A stretch of 45,710 nucleotides of DNA, taken from positions 1 to 45,710 of IMG/VR virus record IMGVR_UViG_3300023281_001248; one strand, given 5' to 3'. Below, one piece after another: positions 39,993 through 45,710 of this stretch. The position numbers and the translations under genes were made by a program. Within the stretch, counting starts at the first letter, position 1, and each line of letters begins with the position of its first letter. The notes under the pieces were generated by a model, which saw only the letters and a list, made by a program, of their open reading frames with translations, did not search any database and had not been told where the DNA came from. The stretch comes from a virus.

Positions 39993-41024
39993 TCAATAAT
40001 TCCTTGAATCAAGGTACTGATCAGCTTTCGACTTCGGCATTTTCGCCAGAGCAGCTTCGAGATCCATGCCGTCCAACTTGTCTATCTGCGCAAATTCGTC
40101 GGTTGACTCTTCGGTCGCTTCCGCGACAGGAACGCCGCCTAACGTCTTTGGTGGCGGTTCTTGAGGCTTGTCCTTATGTTCGTCCTGAATCGTTTTAGCA
40201 CGCTGGACCTCGTCGGCATCGCTACCCTCTTCCGCTGGAATTGGTTTCTTCTCAAGGTTGAATGCGTCCTGCACACTAGCTGCCGCTTCGTGCAGGAACC
40301 AACGATAAGATTTTCCGTTATTTTCCTCTACGGCATACAACTCTTCGAGTGCGCCACGAAGCGCGCCGTAGACAACCGGGTTCTTGAACTGCTCATTCTC
40401 ATCAACGAACCGATCGACTTCCCAGTTCCAATGCTGATCTGCCATAAGTTCGTTATTACCGACAACGAATTCCGCCTCGCGCTTCTGAGCAGCAAGCTCT
40501 GCAAGGGTAGTTGTTAGCGTACGATTCTGTTTTGCATGTGCAGCATAATCGATTTCGCCTTCAGCAAGCTGCGCATCCAGTGCTTCAACAGCATCATTGG
40601 CAGCTTTCAACTGGTCCTCGTAGTCTTCAGGAATACCGCGTGCCGCAAGTTGGGCACGAAATGAATCTACTCCAGAAGGAGGAGGTGCTGTGGACTCGTC
40701 CTCACCACCTTCCTCAACTGGCTCGGCAGCTGCAGCTGCCTCACCATCGGGTTTGTCGCCATCGGCGTCATCCCCTTCTGCAGATTCCTTCTCGTCGCCC
40801 TCTGTCTGGTCGGCGACGGCACCCGCTTCCTTGTCATCGGAGGCCTGGGGAAGAACATCCGAATCAGAGTCCGCTGCGGCACCGTCACCGTCTGTTTCGG
40901 CAGATGCTATCGTATCTGATTCGTCACCCGTTCCCTCTGAGTCTTCTTCTTCCAATGCAGCCATTTCTTCGTCGGATAACCCGGCTGCGGCCATGTGTTC
41001 GTCTTGTACTGAATGCTTGGTCAT
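39993..41024 (-). CDS. Capsid scaffolding protein
   Basis: This 343-residue, strongly acidic protein has a disordered N-terminal half rich in Glu, Asp, Ser and Ala (1-120). A helical region follows (about 125-260; DQLKAANDAVEALDAQL, LAELAAQKREAEFVV, YGALRGALEELYAV), then a charged linker and a short basic C-terminal helix (LAKMPKSKADQYLDSRNY), which in scaffolds contacts the capsid. Position just before the major capsid gene and after the portal fits. Its AGGAG ribosome site lies inside the loop of hairpin copy 1. Confidence 0.85.
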   Translation of the reverse strand: MTKHSVQDEHMAAAGLSDEEMAALEEEDSEGTGDESDTIASAETDGDGAAADSDSDVLPQASDDKEAGAVADQTEGDEKESAEGDDADGDKPDGEAAAAAEPVEEGGEDESTAPPPSGVDSFRAQLAARGIPEDYEDQLKAANDAVEALDAQLAEGEIDYAAHAKQNRTLTTTLAELAAQKREAEFVVGNNELMADQHWNWEVDRFVDENEQFKNPVVYGALRGALEELYAVEENNGKSYRWFLHEAAASVQDAFNLEKKPIPAEEGSDADEVQRAKTIQDEHKDKPQEPPPKTLGGVPVAEATEESTDEFAQIDKLDGMDLEAALAKMPKSKADQYLDSRNY

Positions 41025-41027
41025 GTC

Positions 41028-41041
41028 GTCACTCCTGCGAC
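41028..41041 (-). promoter_or_regulatory. AGGA-loop hairpin, copy 1 (scaffold ribosome site)
   Basis: The same 14-mer lies directly before the scaffold ATG: GUCGC-AGGA-GUGAC, then GAC-ATG. Here the loop carries the Shine-Dalgarno sequence (AGGAG, 7 nt from the ATG), so folding or a bound protein would block initiation. A 17-nt stretch is identical with copy 2. Confidence 0.75.
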
Positions 41042-41054
41042 TTTATCTACATCG

Positions 41055-43289
41055 TTATACCTGCCCACCATCTGGTGGACGTTCTGGACTAAACGGCACC
41101 ACAGACCCACTTAAATTCGGATCTATAACGCCGCTCTCTTCTTTGAAACTGGCAAAAAGTTCGTCGACTGCTGCGGCAAGCTGCGGGTTAGCGGCAAGCA
41201 TTCCTGCAATCTCCGCGGCTTTTGCCATTGCATTAGATTCCGCGACGGCAGCGTCTGATGTGGTCTTCGCGGCTCTGGTTTCTTTTGTTGCGATCTCCGC
41301 TTCGGCGTCACGTTTCTCACGATCGGCGTCTTCGGCTTTTTGATCGTCACGCGCCTTGCGTTCAGCATCGGCATTCGGCGAATCGGGATCAATCTGTCCG
41401 TTCAACTCACGGATGCGGCGAACCATTTCATCGCGGTTCGGATGATCACTGAGATCAATAGCCATGTCGAGCAAAGCAAGCTGAACGTCGGGTTCCATCT
41501 GACCCAGCATATTCATCATTGACTCAAACATTGCGAGCCTGACGGTCTCATTAAATGATTGGGTATCGACAATGAAGTCGGATTTCGTCCTGGTAATATC
41601 GTTTTCGATTTGAAGGTTTCCGTCATCATCCTGACCCGGCATGTTGACGTTCTGAAAATCTTCCTGACCACGATCGCCGGTAATACGAAATATCTTTGGC
41701 TCGGTGTAATACTGCTCGATCAGCGACAGCTTCTTCTCACCGTGAAGCTGAATCGCAAATCGCAAGTTATCAAAAAGGTCTGCAGTGACGACGCTGCCCT
41801 GGGTCTGCCGCAGATTGATTGCCCGACCGGAGCTTGCATTGGTTACCTCGCCGCGGTTCTCCTCCGTCACTCCAGACGTAGACTCCAGGAACTGAATGTC
41901 TTGGATCATTAGCGCGACATGTTCTTTGGCAAGAGCGGTTTCGTTGCTGATGTCAAAATCAGTACCACGTATTTTCTTGATGATGCCGTCTGGTCTGGCT
42001 ACCTGTTCTTCAGCCTCATCCCAGTCTTCGACTGCATCCTCATCAGCAACAACGCGATTCGTCGATAAGATCCACAGTGCTTTGGATCTGCGCTTATTCA
42101 GATCTTCCTGCGGATCTCGCATGTTGCGAATGACGCCATACGGCTGTCCGTCCCGGTCGCGCTTGAATGCCCAGACAGGCGTGAACGCAAATCGATCGTG
42201 CCTGTATGGTGACTCCACGTCCTGAAGCATGCCTTTGTTAGAGAAGATCGCTACACGCACCTTCATTTTCAATGCGTCGTAAACACTGGCATGTCCGTCA
42301 TCGAGCAAGCCCTGAACGGAAGCCGAACGCGGACCCTTGACCTCGTCACCATTCATTCGCATAAGCTGGTTGCGAAATATTGGATTCATGAGAGGACTGA
42401 CCCTGGTACGCAGCATCTGTACGTTTGCTGGAACTTTGTACCAACACTCCACAAGGCGCACTCGCTTGCGACGAATACCAATATGGAAGCTGTCGTTGAA
42501 CATGGCGCGACCAGACTGGACCGTAGTAGATCCTGGTGTGTACGCGTGGTAGAGACCGCTGTAACCCATGTCATCATCTTCAGAAAATGAGTACAGCTGA
42601 TGAGAGACGCTAGACTGCCTGATGACTTCCTTACGATCGGGGAACATCATCATCGCAACATCTTCGTCAACCCACTTGGCACGAAACAGGAACCTGGAAT
42701 CAGAGTTATCTGGTTCCTTTGCGAGCGGGTCATTCCACATGTTCCGCCAGGATTCCCACCTGTCGAACAGCGGCTCATCAGTAGGATCGGATCTGATTCC
42801 ACATTCAAGCCAACCAATGCCTACTTTAACGGCATCAGCGAACGCCATGGATCTGGCGAACACGGAATGGTTTACGTCATCGGTGTATTTCAGAAGTTTT
42901 GTTTTTGTCTGTGCTGGCTTGTTATCTTCCTTCTCTCTTCCATGAACCTTGAAGTCGACACGAGTGCGTCGTTCCGTACCAAGTATCCATCGAATGTGTT
43001 GCGCGATCGCGTTGAAAACCAGAGGTGCCTGCCCCCGCTCTCTCAACACCTGGGCATCCTCGTCTCTCCATTGGATACCATCATGGAAGTCCGCATCGAT
43101 AGCCTGTTCAAACCGGTTGTCTGCAGAAGAGGTTCTGGCTTCATTCCACCACTCTTTGAGTATCCTCTCTCTTTCCAGGCCTTCTGGGGAATCCAGGCGA
43201 TGACGTGTTTCAGAAACCGGCTGTTGTTCGTTAGAACGTAGCTCGAATGGCACATGCTCTTTTACGACACCGACGTTCTCTATTCCCAT
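41055..43289 (-). CDS. Portal protein, P22-like
   Basis: The 744-residue protein has the features of the P22-type portal family. The N-terminal region is DGIQWRDEDAQVLRERGQ, then PLVFNAIAQHIRWILGTERR; the middle has DAVKVGIGWLECGIRSDPTD and WNDPLAKEPDNSDSRF; a stem/crown part with GVTEENRGEVTNASSGRAIN is followed by a long helical, charged tail. It forms the dodecameric channel for DNA packaging and ejection and anchors the tail. Length is close to P22 gp1 (725). The ATG at 43289 is one base past the upstream stop with GAGGAGA before it; the longer frame to 43316 overlaps the upstream gene. Confidence 0.9.
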   Translation of the reverse strand: MGIENVGVVKEHVPFELRSNEQQPVSETRHRLDSPEGLERERILKEWWNEARTSSADNRFEQAIDADFHDGIQWRDEDAQVLRERGQAPLVFNAIAQHIRWILGTERRTRVDFKVHGREKEDNKPAQTKTKLLKYTDDVNHSVFARSMAFADAVKVGIGWLECGIRSDPTDEPLFDRWESWRNMWNDPLAKEPDNSDSRFLFRAKWVDEDVAMMMFPDRKEVIRQSSVSHQLYSFSEDDDMGYSGLYHAYTPGSTTVQSGRAMFNDSFHIGIRRKRVRLVECWYKVPANVQMLRTRVSPLMNPIFRNQLMRMNGDEVKGPRSASVQGLLDDGHASVYDALKMKVRVAIFSNKGMLQDVESPYRHDRFAFTPVWAFKRDRDGQPYGVIRNMRDPQEDLNKRRSKALWILSTNRVVADEDAVEDWDEAEEQVARPDGIIKKIRGTDFDISNETALAKEHVALMIQDIQFLESTSGVTEENRGEVTNASSGRAINLRQTQGSVVTADLFDNLRFAIQLHGEKKLSLIEQYYTEPKIFRITGDRGQEDFQNVNMPGQDDDGNLQIENDITRTKSDFIVDTQSFNETVRLAMFESMMNMLGQMEPDVQLALLDMAIDLSDHPNRDEMVRRIRELNGQIDPDSPNADAERKARDDQKAEDADREKRDAEAEIATKETRAAKTTSDAAVAESNAMAKAAEIAGMLAANPQLAAAVDELFASFKEESGVIDPNLSGSVVPFSPERPPDGGQV

Positions 43290-43290
43290 T

Positions 43291-43776
43291 TCAGAGATCT
43301 CCTCGCACCAACTCAAGTGGTGTTTCCACGCGTTCCATGCCGTCAGTACTATTCAATGCAAGCGGTTCTGCCTCCACATCGATGTCAAACTTCTGATCAC
43401 CGACCTGCATCGTTCCAACGACACGGCTTGCCCGGTCTTCCTCGACCTTCATCGGCTTCATCTTAACGAGGTCTTCGAGACAGTCCATGATTGCTTCAGC
43501 GATTCTAAAGCGCGTGTCGACATTATCGCCAAGACCAAGCATCTTCTCGATCTGGTCGCTGGCATGGACCATGTATTGCGAATGCCCGGAATGCGGACTC
43601 TCAACATTGTCGACGTATTTCCACGCTGATTCTAGCGTGATGACATAAGCACGTTTTCGCACCGAAAGGAATCGATGCGCTCGAATGACTAGGGCAGGCT
43701 CTTCATCGACGTACTGAAACAGTATGTCAAAATCACCGAACTGCCTTTTCCTCACTATCGTGGGATGGACTTTCAC
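43291..43776 (-). CDS. Hypothetical protein between large terminase and portal
   Basis: This 161-residue protein has beta-type starts (VKVHPTIVRKRQFGDFDILF, ALVIRAHRFL) and a helical centre (DTRFRIAEAIMDCLEDLVKM). No signal or family recognised. GTG at 43776 lies 2 bases after the upstream stop, with GAGGAGGA about 18 nt before; a TTG at 43848 would lengthen it by 24 residues but overlaps the upstream gene and lacks a ribosome site. Possible packaging or portal-assembly helper by position. Confidence 0.72.
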   Translation of the reverse strand: MKVHPTIVRKRQFGDFDILFQYVDEEPALVIRAHRFLSVRKRAYVITLESAWKYVDNVESPHSGHSQYMVHASDQIEKMLGLGDNVDTRFRIAEAIMDCLEDLVKMKPMKVEEDRASRVVGTMQVGDQKFDIDVEAEPLALNSTDGMERVETPLELVRGDL

Positions 43777-43778
43777 GA

Positions 43779-44030
43779 TTAGGTCATCCGTTGGTCCTCC
43801 TCGTTGGCTGGTTTGTGGTCTGATTCGTTTATTATTGGTTTGCCGCAATTGCGGCAGCTGCCCGAATCTGGCAATCGTATGATGCCATGGCTTTTATCAT
43901 TGTCAAAACCTTCTTCACCAATATTGGCTTGGCGGTCCTTCCAATCAATATGTCTGCGATACGGCACTTGCGCGCAAGGTTTACCCTTACGGTAGTAATT
44001 TGAACGATTCCCAAACTGACCTGTACTCAC
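43779..44030 (-). CDS. Small hypothetical protein with a CxxC pair
   Basis: The 83-residue product is basic at the start (GNRSNYYRKGKPC), has one CRNCG pair near residue 62 and a polar tail. A single CxxC cannot by itself make a usual zinc finger; a lone Cys at about 19 may help. GTG at 44030 overlaps the terminase stop as GTGA, which suggests coupled translation and fixes the start; the frame extends further into the terminase gene without a better one. Not recognised. Confidence 0.6.
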   Translation of the reverse strand: MSTGQFGNRSNYYRKGKPCAQVPYRRHIDWKDRQANIGEEGFDNDKSHGIIRLPDSGSCRNCGKPIINESDHKPANEEDQRMT

Positions 44031-45535
44031 ACCGTTCGCCAGTTTCGCTGCTTCTTTTTTCTCCCCTTGGTTTGCTGTGGAGCCTTGTATCCAACGGCAA
44101 AACACTCCACAGCCTTCGCTCCGTGCGATGCCCAGTCGTGCAAAGGTCTGGACTTAAAGCTTCCCAACTTCTCATCCCATTCTTTCCGATAATGATCGAG
44201 TGCCTTGATTGTTTCTGGGCAATTTCTCTGGTCCATCCAGACCGTAGGCAATATAGATCTGACGGCCTCGATGCCGTCCGCCTCTTCCTCAATGCGCGGA
44301 ACAACACGTATAGGACGAAGACCAAGCTTGATCAGAGACTCGCGCCTGCTGATGCCTGTTGCCATCTCCCTGACTTCGACATCATGCGGAAAAAAGTGCT
44401 GGCCGTAAGTGTACGGTTTTTGCTGCAATACCTTGACGTAGTGACTCAGCGGCTCGCCGTGATTGACATATTCGTCTATGAAGCGATGCTCCATTCCGTA
44501 CCTCTGATGAAATACGATATGCGTGTCATCACTCATGCCGAGATCAAAAAAGGTGTTTACGGGAATCCTTGGATCATACGGCACCCTGGTGATGTGCTTT
44601 TGCTGGCGCAAGAACATCATCTGCTGCTTGTAATACGCGCCTTCGATGCTGGCACGGAATGCCTCGTCTGGTGTGGACGGGTACTCACGAAGCATAAACT
44701 CGCCTTGTTCGGCCTTCTTCTTCACGTACCAAAGCTTCTGACCAACAGTTAGCTTGTGCTGGATCTGGGTTTCGATGTCTTCAAAATATTCCTGGTCGTC
44801 GCGGGTGACAACAACACGGTCCTGCATCTCTTCTGGCAGGCTGTACTGACTTTCCTTCCACCAAGGGAAAAAATGAAACTTCCAGTCGAGCGTCGTCAGT
44901 GGAATACCCATTGCCGAGTTATTCCTGGCCTGGTCGCAGATGTCGAAGAAGTGCCCGAAGCTACCTTCAGCGGTTGACTCAATGGTAACGGACTGTCCTG
45001 CCTGGACCGTGTTCAGCGCACCAGTTCTGACCTCCGCAGCTTTCTCCGGGTACTTGGCACACAACTTGCCATACTCAGATATGTGCAGATAGTTCAACGT
45101 GCCGGAACGCATCGACGTGCCGACGCGGATACTGGAGTCATTTGCAAAAAGGTATTCGTTGGTTGTGTCCTGCCTGGGATGCAGGAACGCCCGGATCTGA
45201 TCAGGCAGGTGGTTGTACGGGTACTTTACCTTGGTCTCGAAGATTACCTTGGCATCGTCTCGCGTATGAGCGATTATTCCGCAGCGCGTATTTGCATAGA
45301 ACGCCGCATTATCCAGGAGGAGAATGTCTATGAACGTCGTCATCCCCAGCTGGCGAGCTTTCAGGATCACGTTCATGTACCAGAAGTTTTCCAGGAGTTC
45401 CATCTGCGCCCAGTTGGGCCGAAAGAGGACCTCGTTCCCCTCCTTGTCCTGAATGTAATAGAGGTTGTTCAGACGCCACAGCTGGTCCGAGAAGTGATCC
45501 GCTACTGTGGTCAATTGTGTTGTTGAGTCTGCCAA
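44027..45535 (-). CDS. Terminase large subunit
   Basis: The 502-residue protein is the DNA-packaging motor. The N-terminal ATPase has an adenine-binding Q motif (FRPNWAQ, Gln44), a Walker A-like KARQLGMTT (59-67), Walker B with catalytic Glu (LNYLHISE, Glu154) and a SAT-like coupling stretch (IESTAEGSFG). The C-terminal RNase H-like nuclease has acidic motifs FFDLGMSDD, PHDVEVRE and a final HDWASHGAKAV. It cuts concatemers and drives DNA into the head through the portal. It starts at TTG 45535, chosen because GAGGAG lies 9 nt before it and the frame has no better start. It overlaps the small subunit gene by 227 bases. Confidence 0.95.
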   Translation of the reverse strand: MADSTTQLTTVADHFSDQLWRLNNLYYIQDKEGNEVLFRPNWAQMELLENFWYMNVILKARQLGMTTFIDILLLDNAAFYANTRCGIIAHTRDDAKVIFETKVKYPYNHLPDQIRAFLHPRQDTTNEYLFANDSSIRVGTSMRSGTLNYLHISEYGKLCAKYPEKAAEVRTGALNTVQAGQSVTIESTAEGSFGHFFDICDQARNNSAMGIPLTTLDWKFHFFPWWKESQYSLPEEMQDRVVVTRDDQEYFEDIETQIQHKLTVGQKLWYVKKKAEQGEFMLREYPSTPDEAFRASIEGAYYKQQMMFLRQQKHITRVPYDPRIPVNTFFDLGMSDDTHIVFHQRYGMEHRFIDEYVNHGEPLSHYVKVLQQKPYTYGQHFFPHDVEVREMATGISRRESLIKLGLRPIRVVPRIEEEADGIEAVRSILPTVWMDQRNCPETIKALDHYRKEWDEKLGSFKSRPLHDWASHGAKAVECFAVGYKAPQQTKGRKKKQRNWRTV

Positions 45536-45710
45536 TGGTGGAGCCTCCTCGTGCCGCGCCTATCATGTCCATCAGCTTGGCAACACCGTCTGTATCGATC
45601 TTGTCCTGCTGGAAGTATCCCAGGATTCTGGCGATCGAGTCCAGTGCGCCCTTCTTGTCAACGAACTTAATGCGTGTCGTGGTGCCAATTGCTTCCCGCT
45701 CTTTACCCCT
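45309..45710 (-). CDS. Terminase small subunit, 5' end missing
   Basis: Only the last 133 residues are in the window. The first part (TTTRIKFVDKKGALDSIARI, then LGYFQQD) looks like the C-terminal oligomerisation helix region of small terminases, which bind packaging sites and regulate the large subunit. After about residue 66 the sequence turns Gly/Pro/Ser-rich (SSGSLLGPAV...), because the gene runs on in a second frame over the first 227 bases of the large subunit gene. The stop at 45309 is the first in this frame. Either this is true overprinting or the real protein is shorter through a frameshift or sequence error. Confidence 0.7.
   Translation of the reverse strand, partial: RGKEREAIGTTTRIKFVDKKGALDSIARILGYFQQDKIDTDGVAKLMDMIGAARGGSTIGRLNNTIDHSSGSLLGPAVASEQPLLHSGQGGERGPLSAQLGADGTPGKLLVHERDPESSPAGDDDVHRHSPPG

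Noticed and set aside
40511-41343. Plus-strand open frames of 193 and 217 codons over the scaffold and portal genes
   Set aside because: Ser/Pro- and Arg/His-rich products arise from the acidic codons of the scaffold; no ribosome site or family.
43779-44105. The 108-residue start for the CxxC protein
   Set aside because: It would overlap the terminase by 79 bases without a ribosome site; the GTG in the GTGA junction at 44030 is better.
45309-45572. A separate 87-residue gene starting at 45572
   Set aside because: The frame continues upstream to the window edge with small-terminase-like sequence, so it is the 3' part of that gene.

Overview
The window reads as the late (packaging, virion and lysis) half of a tailed-phage genome. 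It probably comes from a short-tailed, podovirus-like phage of a Gram-negative host. Every recognisable gene except one small leftmost gene lies on the minus strand, so transcription runs from high to low coordinates through tightly packed genes, many joined by ATGA, GTGA, TAATG or TAGTG junctions. The spanin-type genes, a lipoprotein signal and a YadA-like outer-membrane anchor point to a host with an outer membrane. I see no integrase, repressor, replication gene or tRNA. The 5' end of the small terminase gene lies beyond the right edge.

Reading in the direction of transcription: (1) 45.7-41.0 kb holds the packaging genes: small terminase (partial), large terminase, two small unknowns and a P22-like portal. 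(2) 41.0-38.0 kb is the capsid block: acidic scaffold, a small CsrA-like protein, an N4-gp56-type major capsid protein and a probable decoration protein, ending at a strong intrinsic terminator. (3) 38.0-19.1 kb is a long run of connector and tail or appendage genes: a head-tail adaptor, LamG-like proteins, a probable beta-propeller nozzle, two proteins made of short tandem repeats (about 31 copies of a D-x-x-IPVEW unit and about 18 copies of a YDLNAY unit), and several unrecognised virion proteins. (4) 19.1-4.8 kb holds a long coiled-coil protein, a low-complexity protein and a 3548-residue large polyvalent protein with SAP-like, ADP-ribosyltransferase-like, GNAT-like, zincin-like and LPD38-like regions, probably carried in the virion and ejected. 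(5) 4.8-0.6 kb is the lysis module (M15 peptidase, holin candidate, i-spanin, and a lipoprotein with a C-terminal membrane segment resembling a u-spanin). It continues without a break into exported proteins: a collagen-like protein with a YadA-like anchor, a membrane coiled-coil protein and an exported LamG/FN3-like protein. A terminator follows. One small plus-strand gene converges on this end.

The most interesting signal is a 14-nt element found identically in three leaders: before the scaffold gene, the major capsid gene and the 835-residue virion gene. As RNA on the coding strand it folds into a 5-bp stem with an AGGA tetraloop, which is the form of a CsrA/Rsm binding site. A CsrA-like gene sits between the first two copies. 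This suggests a phage post-transcriptional circuit controlling virion protein synthesis, but the predicted protein lacks the canonical CsrA RNA-binding residues, so the link is inference. Other points of note are the exported collagen/YadA-like protein, the hyper-repeat virion proteins, the giant polyvalent protein and the unusual spanin arrangement.
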